This document shows, one piece after another, positions 1 to 7,881 of a DNA stretch of 52,256 nt. The translations under genes and the position numbers were made by a program. Numbering within the stretch: position 1 is the stretch's first letter; every line of letters starts with the position of its first letter. The notes under the pieces are model-generated. The model saw nothing but the letters and a program-made list of their open reading frames with translations, did not search any database and had not been told where the DNA came from. Source of the stretch: Alphaproteobacteria bacterium (GTDB taxonomy: Bacteria > Pseudomonadota > Alphaproteobacteria > Rhodospirillales > Casp-alpha2); NCBI GenBank assembly GCA_014382345.1, contig JACNJX010000069.1, positions 1 through 52,256 of the forward strand, given 5' to 3'.

Positions 1-518
1 TTTAGGGAAAGAAGCTCGGCCCGCATATCAACTAAAAACTTAACACCATCTGGCAATGCATTGAATTGTCTTAATAATTTAATGCGCGGAGCAACGAGCA
101 CTTGTTTAAGTACGGTTTGCGCCATGCGCCGTAAATTTTTGTCGGCGGCCTTGCGAAGTTCGGCCATGGCGGTATCCACAGGAGCATCATCGACATCGAA
201 ATCGTGTGCCAGCATTCTGAGAAAACGTTCACGCCCCGTGTTGTCGAGCGCCAGATAGACATGACCCAGCGCTGCCGCCCTGCCCCGTGCTGAAACCTCG
301 CCGCCCCGGGTCTCAAGACACGCCAGCATTTGGTCGCGAAGTTGTTCCAGGTCTTCGTCCGGCAAGTCCGGCCGGGAACTGGCTTTGCCGGCGTCATAAG
401 CCGAGCCGGCAATCCCGCGCCAGGCGGTTTTCAGATTTTTTAGCGTTCGGTCGAGGAAGCCTGCACGCTTTTTAGCGTCCACGCCATTCGCCTTGTCAGC
501 ATTCGTTTGATTTTCCAT
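1..518 (-). CDS. Malonyl-CoA decarboxylase, N-terminal part (cut by window edge)
   Basis: The reverse-strand frame opens at an ATG at 516-518 and stays open to the left edge, giving about 172 residues with no stop, so the gene continues outside the window. The family converts malonyl-CoA to acetyl-CoA and CO2. The visible part looks like the helical N-terminal domain: a basic, variable first 40 residues, then ARGRAAALGHVYLALDN, and near the edge LLRQFNALPDGVKFLVDMRA, a stretch typical of this family. The catalytic acetyltransferase-like domain would lie beyond the edge. It starts 36 bp after the stop of the upstream same-strand NAD(P)HX repair gene. The identification comes from recognising the N-terminal domain only. 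Confidence 0.75.
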   Translation of the reverse strand, partial: MENQTNADKANGVDAKKRAGFLDRTLKNLKTAWRGIAGSAYDAGKASSRPDLPDEDLEQLRDQMLACLETRGGEVSARGRAAALGHVYLALDNTGRERFLRMLAHDFDVDDAPVDTAMAELRKAADKNLRRMAQTVLKQVLVAPRIKLLRQFNALPDGVKFLVDMRAELLSL

Positions 519-554
519 GCCCCAAAGATCAGCCAGTAGGGAGGGAATTTCAAG

Positions 555-2075
555 TTAAGTTACGATGACTTTTAAATCGCGCAGCACTTGCGGCAGGTTT
601 TCAGGCAAATCCTCGGCGATCAGGCCGGGCCCGGTCTTCTCCGCAGCAGCACCATGAATCCAGGCCGCCATACAGGCCGCCTCGAAGGGCAGCAGGTTTT
701 GCGCCATCAGTCCTAGCGCCATGCCGGCCAAAACATCGCCGGAACCGGCGGTCGCCAGATCGGGCGGCGCGTTGGCGTTGATGACGGCGCGGCCGTCGTA
801 ATCAGCGATCACCGTATCTGCGCCCTTGAGCAGGATCACCGCCCCGCACAGCGCCGCTGCTCGCCGCACCCTGGACAATTTATCGCCCTGGATACCGAAC
901 AGGCGTTGGAATTCGCCTTCGTGGGGCGTCATCAGGCAAGGTCCCTGGATGGCATCAAACAGAACACCCGGATCGTCGGCGAAAGCGCTCAGGCCGTCGG
1001 CATCGATAACCATGGCCTTGCCGAAGGACAACGCCGCAAGGACCCGTTCCCGGGTGGTTTCAGAAACGCCAAGGCCCGGCCCGGCGAGGACGGCGTTCTT
1101 GCGCGGATCATCCAGAATTGCCCGGAACCCGGCATCGTCGTCGACGGCCTTGACCAGGGTGCCCGGATCTTCCGATGCGTAGATGGCGAAGGCTTCCTGC
1201 GGGGTCGCGATGGTGACCAGTCCCGCGCCGAGCCGTCTGGCGCCCAGGCCGGCCAGCCGTGCAGCCCCGGTCATCTCCGCGCCGCCGCAGATGACGGCGT
1301 GGCCGCGGCTGTATTTGTGCCCGCCGGCATCGGGCCAGGGGAATTTTTGCAGCCACAGTTCGGGTCCGTTGACAAAGGTCCTGGGCCGGATCTCGTCCAG
1401 CACGCTTTCCGGGATGCCGATGTCGGCGACAATCAGATCGCCGCGCAGTTCGCGGCCGGGCAGTAGAAAATGCCCCGGCTTGGCACGGAAAAAGGTCACA
1501 GTCACGTTGGCTTTGACGCTGCCGCCCCCTTCCTTGCCACACAAAATGACCCCGCTGTCGCCGTCAACGCCGCTCGGGATATCGGCGGCGATGCAATCAA
1601 GATTTTGTTGATTTACAATTTTTACGGCTTCAAGCGCCGCGCCCTCCAGGGGCCGGGTCAGTCCGGCGCCGAACATCGCGTCGACGACCAGCGGCTCGTC
1701 TTTCAGGAGATCGTTGATGGTGTCCGGGGTCAGCGGTTTCGTTTCCCCCTGCCAGCGCCCGGCATTGACGGCGGCATCGCCTGTCAAATTTTCCACTTTC
1801 CCAATCAGGGCAAGGCGAACGTTCCATCCGGCCTCACTCAGCAACCGGGCAACGACGAAACCGTCGCCACCGTTGTTTCCCGGACCCGCCAGGACGGCCA
1901 CCGGGCGCCTAGGCCAGCGCCGGATGATTTCATCCGCAATGGCTTGTCCGGCGGCCTCCATCAGGTTCAGCGAAGGCACGCCTTCCTGTTCGTCCCTGGC
2001 CTGCTCGGCGAGGGAGTCGGCCCGATACATCTCATCGACGCTTAAAAGGACGGTTTCGGTCATTTCACCAGTCAT
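555..2075 (-). CDS. nnr: Bifunctional NAD(P)HX epimerase / ADP-dependent NAD(P)HX dehydratase
   Basis: This enzyme repairs hydrated NADH and NADPH: the N-terminal YjeF domain epimerises R-NAD(P)HX and the C-terminal ribokinase-like domain dehydrates the S form using ADP. Visible motifs are GPGNNGGDGFVVARLL in the epimerase half, TPHEGEF and AGSGDVLAGM in the kinase-like half, in the normal order and at normal length (about 506 residues). The frame is open up to 2183, but the extra residues would run through a strong terminator hairpin at 2101-2149, so I prefer the ATG at 2075 (or 2063, preceded by GGTGAA). It is followed on the same strand by the malonyl-CoA decarboxylase gene. Confidence 0.92.
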   Translation of the reverse strand: MTGEMTETVLLSVDEMYRADSLAEQARDEQEGVPSLNLMEAAGQAIADEIIRRWPRRPVAVLAGPGNNGGDGFVVARLLSEAGWNVRLALIGKVENLTGDAAVNAGRWQGETKPLTPDTINDLLKDEPLVVDAMFGAGLTRPLEGAALEAVKIVNQQNLDCIAADIPSGVDGDSGVILCGKEGGGSVKANVTVTFFRAKPGHFLLPGRELRGDLIVADIGIPESVLDEIRPRTFVNGPELWLQKFPWPDAGGHKYSRGHAVICGGAEMTGAARLAGLGARRLGAGLVTIATPQEAFAIYASEDPGTLVKAVDDDAGFRAILDDPRKNAVLAGPGLGVSETTRERVLAALSFGKAMVIDADGLSAFADDPGVLFDAIQGPCLMTPHEGEFQRLFGIQGDKLSRVRRAAALCGAVILLKGADTVIADYDGRAVINANAPPDLATAGSGDVLAGMALGLMAQNLLPFEAACMAAWIHGAAAEKTGPGLIAEDLPENLPQVLRDLKVIVT

Positions 2076-2100
2076 GCCACCAGTATGATCGGGCTTCGGA

Positions 2101-2149
2101 AAAGAAAAAACCCCCGGCGCTCCTTCCTTTTGGTGGGAACCGGGGGTTT
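2101..2149 (-). terminator. Intrinsic terminator on the reverse strand, just upstream of nnr
   Basis: A perfect 10-bp stem (AAACCCCCGG at 2108-2117 with CCGGGGGTTT at 2140-2149) is followed, reading on the reverse strand, by TTTTTTC TTT. It is correctly oriented to end a reverse-strand transcript, yet no reverse-strand gene lies between it and the divergent histidine kinase gene. It may end a short leader or small RNA started near the FNR-type box, or attenuate nnr. Confidence 0.65.
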
Positions 2150-2237
2150 GGGGTAAAGCCTCTACTTCGGCAGGTGCTTTCAATTCCGGGTGGGTGCTTT
2201 CGTGTCATAACCCTTAAAGAAATTCCCTGATCGCGCA

Positions 2238-2251
2238 TTGATGCAGATCAA
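2238..2251. promoter_or_regulatory. FNR/FixK-type operator, perfect TTGAT-N4-ATCAA
   Basis: The 14-mer TTGATGCAGATCAA is a perfect match to the FNR/FixK dyad. On the plus strand a GTTATG at 2274-2279 could be the -10 element; that puts a start near 2286 and the box centre (2244.5) at -41.5, the classical class II activator position, 45 bp before the histidine kinase start. On the reverse strand a similar GGTTAT lies at 2212-2207, so the box could serve both directions. The spacing is read directly; which protein binds is inferred. Confidence 0.6.
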
Positions 2252-2288
2252 GTTTTAAAAAAATTATCAATGGGTTATGGAGCGATTT

Positions 2289-2308
2289 GGTTACATTTCA
2301 TTGTAACC
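2289..2308. promoter_or_regulatory. 20-bp palindrome, probable operator
   Basis: GGTTACA-TTTCAT-TGTAACC is an exact inverted repeat with 7-bp arms. It lies between the predicted transcription start (about 2286) and the TTG start codon of the histidine kinase at 2331, where a bound protein would block transcription. The binding protein is unknown. Confidence 0.45.
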
Positions 2309-2330
2309 AGTCATTTTTGGGTGGTAAGTT

Positions 2331-5060
2331 TTGCGACCAAATAAAAACCAATTTTTTCTGCTTTCCGGGAGAGCAGACTTGAAGCCACGTTTACGCATTC
2401 TTTTAGCCGCCGCTTTTATTTTCGTCGCAACGGTGCCGTTGCTGATCCTCGGGTTTTGGGTCGAACGCTCGGCGCTGGAAAATGAATTGTCGTTGGTTTC
2501 CGAAAAACACCTGCTGGTGGCGAAAAACCTTACGGCGGCGTTGGATCGCTATGCCATCGATGCGGGAGCCGCGTTCGGTTTTTTTTTCGAGTCCCTGGCA
2601 CAGGAAAAAACACGGTTAAATGGCTCAACGTCATCCATTGATTTAGGCAGAAACCTGGGATTCCGGCATGTCTGCATCGTCGAAAGCGATGGCCGGGTGT
2701 CTGCTTCCCTGAGCTTTACCGGTGACGCGCCGAAGCGGATTCCGCAAAACCTGATGGTCCCTTTGCGCGCCGCCTCCAATGGCGAGAAAACCGTTTTCAG
2801 CAACGTCATGCGGGACACCAAGGGCCGGGCGACAATTTTCCTGGTTCGTGGTTTCAGGGACGGCCGTCTGGCGATCGGCGCCCTGGACCTGAACTTTATC
2901 CGCGAGACTCAGAAATCCATTGTCTTCGGCAAACGCGGGCATTCGGCGATTGTTGATAAAACCGGCACGGTCCTGGCCCATCCCAAGCCGGAATGGCAAG
3001 AGTCCCTGAAAAATATTTCCAGGATCAAGCCCGTGGCGCGGATGATAGCGGGCGAAACGGGGATCGAGACATTTTATTCACCGGCCATGAAAAGCGACAT
3101 GATTTCCGGCTTTTCGACCGTGTCCCGTACCGGCTGGGGTGTGATGATCCCGCAGCCCATGAGTGAACTGGTCGACCACACCATTGGTGTGCGCTACGCG
3201 GTGTTGGTCCTTATTCTTGTCGGGCTGGTTGTCGCTGCGGCTTTGGGGTGGTTTATTTCCGGCGCTCTGGTTCGCCCTGTGGAATCCGTGGTGCGCGCGT
3301 CTAGGGAAATTGAGAGCGGTAATCATGAATACCGGGTACCCACGGAAACAGGATTCGCGCCCAGGGAATTCCAAGAACTTGGAGCGGCCTTCAACGCCAT
3401 GGCGCGGGATATCGGAACCGTCATGGTGCAGCGTGAGCGGATCGAGGACGAACTGCGCGAAGCCCGGGACGATTTGGAACGCCGGGTCGAGAAACGGACA
3501 AAGGAACTGACCGGCGAAATTGCCGAACGAAAAAATATTACAGAAGCGCTTCGCCGAAGCGAAGAACGTCTGCGCGGCGCCATTGAAAGCCTGCAGGAAG
3601 GGTTCGCCCTGTTCGATGCCGACGACCGCCTGGTTGCCTTAAACAAGGTTTATCTGGATGTCAGTCCAGGCGCCCGGGACGTTATGGAAAACGGCGGCAC
3701 CTTCGAAGACGTCATCCGGGCCAATGTGCAGACCGGAAAATTGATTGAGGCTGAGGAGGACAAGGAAGCGTTTATTGCCGAGCGGGTCCGCCAGCACCGC
3801 AATCCCGGCGGCCCCCTCATTCGGCGCTTCGTGGATGGCCGCTGGTTCATGATCAATGAGGTGCGCACCCCCGAAGGCGGCATAGCGCTGTCCTTTATTG
3901 ACATCACCGAAATAAAGAAGGCCGAAGAAGCGCTTCGTGATACCCAGCAGCGGTTTAAGGATTTCGCCGAAGTGGCGTCGGACTGGTTTTGGGAAATGGA
4001 CAAGGATCTTCGGTTTTCCTATTTCTCGGGACGAAATTTCCAGGTCACCGGGTATAAGACCGACGACCTGATCGGCAAGTCGCGCCGGGAAATCACGGGT
4101 GAAAATGTTTTAGAAAAAAAATGGCAAATGCATCTGGAGGACCTGGAAAACCACCGGCCGTTCCAGGATTTTACCTACGACCTGATGACGCCATCCGGCG
4201 CTCCCGTCAGCATTACCATCAGCGGTAAGCCGGTCTTCGATGCGGAAGGAAATTTCATGGGGTATCGCGGCACAGGGACGGATATTTCCGCCCGGGTGCG
4301 GGCCGAGGAAAAGCAGCGTGATGCAAGGGAAGAAGCGGAATTAGCCAACCGCGCCAAGACCGAGTTCCTCGCCAATATGAGCCACGAACTGCGAACCCCG
4401 TTGAATTCGGTAATCGGCTTTTCCGACTTATTGAAATCCGAAGCCTTCGGGGAAGTGGACCATCCAAAATATCTGGAATACGTCGATGCCATCAATGAAT
4501 CCGGCAAGCATCTGTTGAACCTGATTAACGATATCCTGGATGTGTCCCGCATCGAACGCGGCATGTTGGAACTCGACGAGCGCAAGCTGGATGTTCCTCT
4601 CATGCTCGGCTCGTGTCTAAGGCTGGTCCAGGATCGGGCCTATGAGGCGGATCTGAAGCTTACCACCGACTTCGCAGGTCCCCTGCCGGGGCTTTATGCC
4701 GATGAACTCCGGACCAAGCAAATCATCCTTAACCTGTTGTCCAACGCCATAAAATTCACCCCCAATGGCGGCTCGGTGAGCTTGCAGGCCGGGCTGGACG
4801 ACGAGGGCCGGTTCCGCATCGCCGTATCCGACACCGGGATCGGCATCGCGCCGGAAGACATAGATATCGCGTTTGCCGATTTCGGCCAGGTGGACGCTTC
4901 TTTATCCCGGAAATTTGAAGGGTCCGGCCTGGGCCTGCCGCTCAGCAAGAAACTAACCGAGGCGCAGGGCGGTGAGATGTTCATGGAGAGCAAACCCGGC
5001 GTCGGCACCACGGTGATCGTCTTGCTACCGAAAGAGCGCACCCTTCAGGCCGCGTCTTAA
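2331..5060 (+). CDS. Membrane sensor histidine kinase with HAMP and two PAS domains
   Basis: A 909-residue hybrid-less sensor kinase. In order: membrane segment at about 19-40, a large periplasmic Cache-like sensor to about 285, a second membrane segment near 290-312, HAMP, a coiled coil, a PAS domain around 420-535 (SLQEGFALFDADDR), a second PAS around 540-660, then HisKA with phospho-acceptor His685 in NMSHELRTPLN. The ATPase domain follows, with the N box (LNLLSNAIKFTPNGG), G1 (DTGIGIAPED) and G2 (GSGLGLPLSKK). There is no receiver domain and no adjacent response regulator, so its partner is elsewhere. The start is a TTG with GGTGGTAAG just upstream. The FNR-type box suggests induction at low oxygen; the ligand is unknown. 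Confidence 0.9.
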   Translation: MRPNKNQFFLLSGRADLKPRLRILLAAAFIFVATVPLLILGFWVERSALENELSLVSEKHLLVAKNLTAALDRYAIDAGAAFGFFFESLAQEKTRLNGSTSSIDLGRNLGFRHVCIVESDGRVSASLSFTGDAPKRIPQNLMVPLRAASNGEKTVFSNVMRDTKGRATIFLVRGFRDGRLAIGALDLNFIRETQKSIVFGKRGHSAIVDKTGTVLAHPKPEWQESLKNISRIKPVARMIAGETGIETFYSPAMKSDMISGFSTVSRTGWGVMIPQPMSELVDHTIGVRYAVLVLILVGLVVAAALGWFISGALVRPVESVVRASREIESGNHEYRVPTETGFAPREFQELGAAFNAMARDIGTVMVQRERIEDELREARDDLERRVEKRTKELTGEIAERKNITEALRRSEERLRGAIESLQEGFALFDADDRLVALNKVYLDVSPGARDVMENGGTFEDVIRANVQTGKLIEAEEDKEAFIAERVRQHRNPGGPLIRRFVDGRWFMINEVRTPEGGIALSFIDITEIKKAEEALRDTQQRFKDFAEVASDWFWEMDKDLRFSYFSGRNFQVTGYKTDDLIGKSRREITGENVLEKKWQMHLEDLENHRPFQDFTYDLMTPSGAPVSITISGKPVFDAEGNFMGYRGTGTDISARVRAEEKQRDAREEAELANRAKTEFLANMSHELRTPLNSVIGFSDLLKSEAFGEVDHPKYLEYVDAINESGKHLLNLINDILDVSRIERGMLELDERKLDVPLMLGSCLRLVQDRAYEADLKLTTDFAGPLPGLYADELRTKQIILNLLSNAIKFTPNGGSVSLQAGLDDEGRFRIAVSDTGIGIAPEDIDIAFADFGQVDASLSRKFEGSGLGLPLSKKLTEAQGGEMFMESKPGVGTTVIVLLPKERTLQAAS

Positions 5061-5137
5061 ATTTGTCTTGAACCTTGCACCATGCTCACCAAGAAGTGAT
5101 GACGGTTTTCGCCAGAATCAATCACGGCGTGGGCGCG

Positions 5138-5168
5138 AAAAAAAATCGGTATCGACCTGCCGATACCG
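5138..5168 (-). terminator. Orphan terminator-like hairpin (reverse orientation)
   Basis: CGGTATCG at 5147-5154 pairs with CGATACCG at 5161-5168, and on the reverse strand the stem is followed by eight T (A run at 5138-5145). No reverse-strand gene precedes it. In the plus direction no T run follows, so it does not obviously end the histidine kinase transcript. Confidence 0.4.
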
Positions 5169-5260
5169 GTGAAGAAATAGTCCCCTCTTCGGCCCGGCTG
5201 GACAATTCCAGCGCCATGGTTAACAAAGGCCTTCCCGCTAAAAGGATTGCGAGAAGCCCC

Positions 5261-5914
5261 ATGACTATGCCTCAGCACCCCCCCCTGACTCCTGACGACG
5301 TTGAAGTCATAGAAAAGGACACCCCGTTTCGAGGCTACTTCCGGCTCGATCACTACCGCCTCAAACACAAACTGTTCGAGGGCGGCTGGAGCGGTGAAAT
5401 GTCGCGCGAGATTTTCGAGCGCGGCCATGCCGTCGCCGTATTGCCTTACGACCCTGATCGCGACGAAGTCGTGTTGATCGAACAGTTCCGGCCAGGGGCA
5501 TACGCTGCGCTGGCATCGGAATGGTTCGACGACGGGGCTTCACCGTGGCTGCTGGAATGCGTCGCCGGCATCATCGAAAAAGGCGAAAATCCCGACGAGG
5601 TGGCGAAGCGGGAAATGGTCGAGGAAACCGGGCTGGAGATCTCGCACCTGACCCGCCTTTATCACTATCTGGTCAGCCCCGGCGGATCGTCGGAAAGCGT
5701 GTTTCTGTATTGCGGCCGGGTCGATGCGGCCAATGCCGGGGGTGTCTACGGCATGACCGACGAGCACGAAAACATCCGCGTCTTTTCCGTTTCCGCCGAT
5801 GAGGCTTTTGCCATGATGGAGCAAGGGCGCTTTATCAACGCCATGACCATCGTCGCCCTGCAATGGCTCAAGGCCAACCGGGACACTATCCGGACCGAGT
5901 GGTTGGACAAATAA
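5261..5914 (+). CDS. nudF: Nudix hydrolase, ADP-ribose pyrophosphatase type
   Basis: A 217-residue protein with a complete Nudix box at about residues 103-125 (GIIEKGE, then REMVEETGL), preceded by the strand VLPYDPDRDEVVLIEQFRPG that is usual in ADP-ribose pyrophosphatases. The family hydrolyses ADP-ribose to AMP and ribose 5-phosphate with Mg2+ held by the box glutamates. A sequence such as SPGGSSESVFLYCGRVD later in the chain also fits the NudF/TrgB type. The frame is open from 5075, but conserved sequence begins only near 5261, where GAGAAG stands nine bases ahead of ATG. It lies about 80 bp before cysK and may be read with it. The substrate is inferred. Confidence 0.85.
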   Translation: MTMPQHPPLTPDDVEVIEKDTPFRGYFRLDHYRLKHKLFEGGWSGEMSREIFERGHAVAVLPYDPDRDEVVLIEQFRPGAYAALASEWFDDGASPWLLECVAGIIEKGENPDEVAKREMVEETGLEISHLTRLYHYLVSPGGSSESVFLYCGRVDAANAGGVYGMTDEHENIRVFSVSADEAFAMMEQGRFINAMTIVALQWLKANRDTIRTEWLDK

Positions 5915-5988
5915 TTTTAGCCGTGCTTGAACCCCCCTTTCCTGCCCTTTATCTTTTCCTTCCCGCAAATCTCCTGACAGGACTTTGA

Positions 5989-6996
5989 ATGCTTATGAAG
6001 ATTCTCAACGGTTTTGTTGAAACTGTCGGCAACACGCCCCTGATCCGCCTCCGCCAGGCGTCGGACGAAACCGGCTGTGAAATCCTTGGCAAGGCCGAGT
6101 TCCTCAACCCCGGCGGTTCCGTCAAGGACCGCGCGGCTCTGTTCATGATTAACGACGCGGAAGACCACGGCGTCCTGCAGCCCGGCGGGCTGATCGTCGA
6201 GGGAACGGCCGGCAACACCGGCATCGGGCTGGCGCTGTGCGGCAATGCGCGCGGCTATAGGACACTGATTGTCATTCCGGAAACCCAAAGCCAGGAAAAG
6301 AAAGACATGTTGCGGCTGTGCGGGGCCGACCTGAAAGAGGTCCCCGCTGTCCCCTTCAAGGACCCCAATAACTACGTCCATGTGGCCGAGCGGCTGGCAG
6401 AAGAGCTTAGCGGTTCCGAGCCGAACGGCGTTCTCTACGCCAACCAGTGGGACAACACCGCCAATCGCCGCGCTCATCTCGAAGGCACCGGCCCGGAAAT
6501 TCTGAAACAACTGGACGGCAAGCTGGATGGTTTCATCTGCGCCGTCGGTACCGGCGGCACGCTGGCCGGAATATCCATGTTCCTGAAGGAAAATGCCCCG
6601 AACGTAAAGATCGGCCTCGCCGATCCCATGGGCGCGGCGCTCTATAGCTATTACACCACCAGCGAATTGAAGGGCGAAGGCAGTTCCATCACCGAAGGCA
6701 TCGGCCAGGGTCGCATTACCGGCAACCTGGAAGGCATGGAAGTCGACATGCCGTTCCAGATTCCCGACGCCGAAGCCCTGCCCTATGTGTTCGAGCTTCT
6801 GAAGCACGAAGGCTTGTGCCTGGGCGGGTCCAGCGCCATCAACATCGCCGGCGCCGTCAGGATGGCCAAGGAAATGGGACCGGGCCACACCATCGTCACC
6901 ATTCTGGCCGATGGCGGTTCGCGCTATCAGAGCAAGCTGTTCAATCCGGAATTTCTCAAGGAAAAGGGCCTGCCGGTTCCCGACTGGCTGGAATAA
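5989..6996 (+). CDS. cysK: Cysteine synthase (O-acetylserine sulfhydrylase), PLP enzyme
   Basis: The enzyme makes L-cysteine from O-acetylserine and sulfide. The PLP-binding lysine is Lys46 in LNPGGSVKDRAA; the substrate loop is GTAGNTG at 72-78 and the phosphate-binding loop GTGGT at 187-191, all in normal order. At 335 residues it is slightly longer than the classic 310-320. A second in-frame ATG at 5995 is possible; CAGGA lies upstream. It ends only 5 bp before the sulfurtransferase gene, so the two are very probably co-transcribed, linking cysteine formation with sulfane-sulfur handling. Confidence 0.93.
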   Translation: MLMKILNGFVETVGNTPLIRLRQASDETGCEILGKAEFLNPGGSVKDRAALFMINDAEDHGVLQPGGLIVEGTAGNTGIGLALCGNARGYRTLIVIPETQSQEKKDMLRLCGADLKEVPAVPFKDPNNYVHVAERLAEELSGSEPNGVLYANQWDNTANRRAHLEGTGPEILKQLDGKLDGFICAVGTGGTLAGISMFLKENAPNVKIGLADPMGAALYSYYTTSELKGEGSSITEGIGQGRITGNLEGMEVDMPFQIPDAEALPYVFELLKHEGLCLGGSSAINIAGAVRMAKEMGPGHTIVTILADGGSRYQSKLFNPEFLKEKGLPVPDWLE

Positions 6997-7001
6997 TAGA
7001 C

Positions 7002-7853
7002 ATGGAATACACGAATCCTCAGGCGCTGGTGGAAACCGACTGGCTGGCCGACAACCTGAACACCGATGGAATTCGCATTATCGACGCAACCTATTTTCTG
7101 CCCAATTCCGATCGCGACGCGCATGCCGAATACGCTGCCGGCCATATCCCCGGGGCGGTGCCGTTCAGCATCGACGACATCGCTGACAAGGCGACAGACC
7201 TTCCGCACATGCTGTCCGATGCCGAAATATTCTCTGCCAAAGTCGGCGCACTCGGCATAGGAAACGGAGATAAGGTCGTGGCTTACGACGCCAACAACGG
7301 GCTTGCCGCGCCTCGTGCCTGGTGGATGTTCCGAGTGTTTGGCCATCAGGATGTCGCTGTTCTGGACGGCGGTCTCGCGAAATGGCAGGCAGAGGGGCGG
7401 CCCGTCACTAGCGATGAATCCAAACCCACAGCCGTGCCTTTCACGGCGGAAAAAAATCTTTCACTCGTCCGCGATATCAACCAATTGCTTGCCAATCTGG
7501 ACAGCCATGCCGAACAGGTGGTCGATGCGCGGGCCAGGGAACGCTATGAAGGCACGGCGCCGGAACCTCGCCCCGGTGCGCGATCCGGTCATATTCCAGA
7601 CTCTCTCAGCCTGCCTTATGTTGAATTCCTTGAGGGGGGTAATTTCGTCTTCCGTTCCGCCGACGTGATCGCCGATGCCGTCGCCAAGGCGGGTGTGGAT
7701 ATGAATCGCCCCATCGCCACCACCTGCGGGTCCGGCGTCACGGCCTGTGTCTTGTCGTTAGGGCTGTACCTATTGGGCAAGGAAGATGTCGCCGTTTATG
7801 ACGGCTCCTGGTCGGAATGGGGCTGCCGCACGGACACGCCGATCGAGACCTGA
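7002..7853 (+). CDS. sseA: 3-mercaptopyruvate sulfurtransferase / rhodanese, two-domain
   Basis: A 283-residue protein with two rhodanese domains. The first is degenerate (DATYFLP, AEYAAGHIPGA); the second carries the active-site loop CGSGVTA with Cys242, the form typical of mercaptopyruvate sulfurtransferases rather than thiosulfate rhodaneses (CRKGxT). It transfers sulfur from 3-mercaptopyruvate to thiol acceptors or cyanide. The frame is open much further upstream, inside cysK, but homology starts at the ATG at 7002, five bases after the cysK stop. Translational coupling with cysK is likely. It fits a small sulfur-amino-acid operon. Confidence 0.9.
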   Translation: MEYTNPQALVETDWLADNLNTDGIRIIDATYFLPNSDRDAHAEYAAGHIPGAVPFSIDDIADKATDLPHMLSDAEIFSAKVGALGIGNGDKVVAYDANNGLAAPRAWWMFRVFGHQDVAVLDGGLAKWQAEGRPVTSDESKPTAVPFTAEKNLSLVRDINQLLANLDSHAEQVVDARARERYEGTAPEPRPGARSGHIPDSLSLPYVEFLEGGNFVFRSADVIADAVAKAGVDMNRPIATTCGSGVTACVLSLGLYLLGKEDVAVYDGSWSEWGCRTDTPIET

Positions 7854-7881
7854 GCCCCCCATTTCATGGTAAACTCTTCGG

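Noticed and set aside
5917-6888. A 323-codon open frame on the reverse strand opposite cysK
   Set aside because: It mirrors the strongly conserved cysK frame, has no recognisable domain and no ribosome site; it is a shadow of GC-rich codon use.
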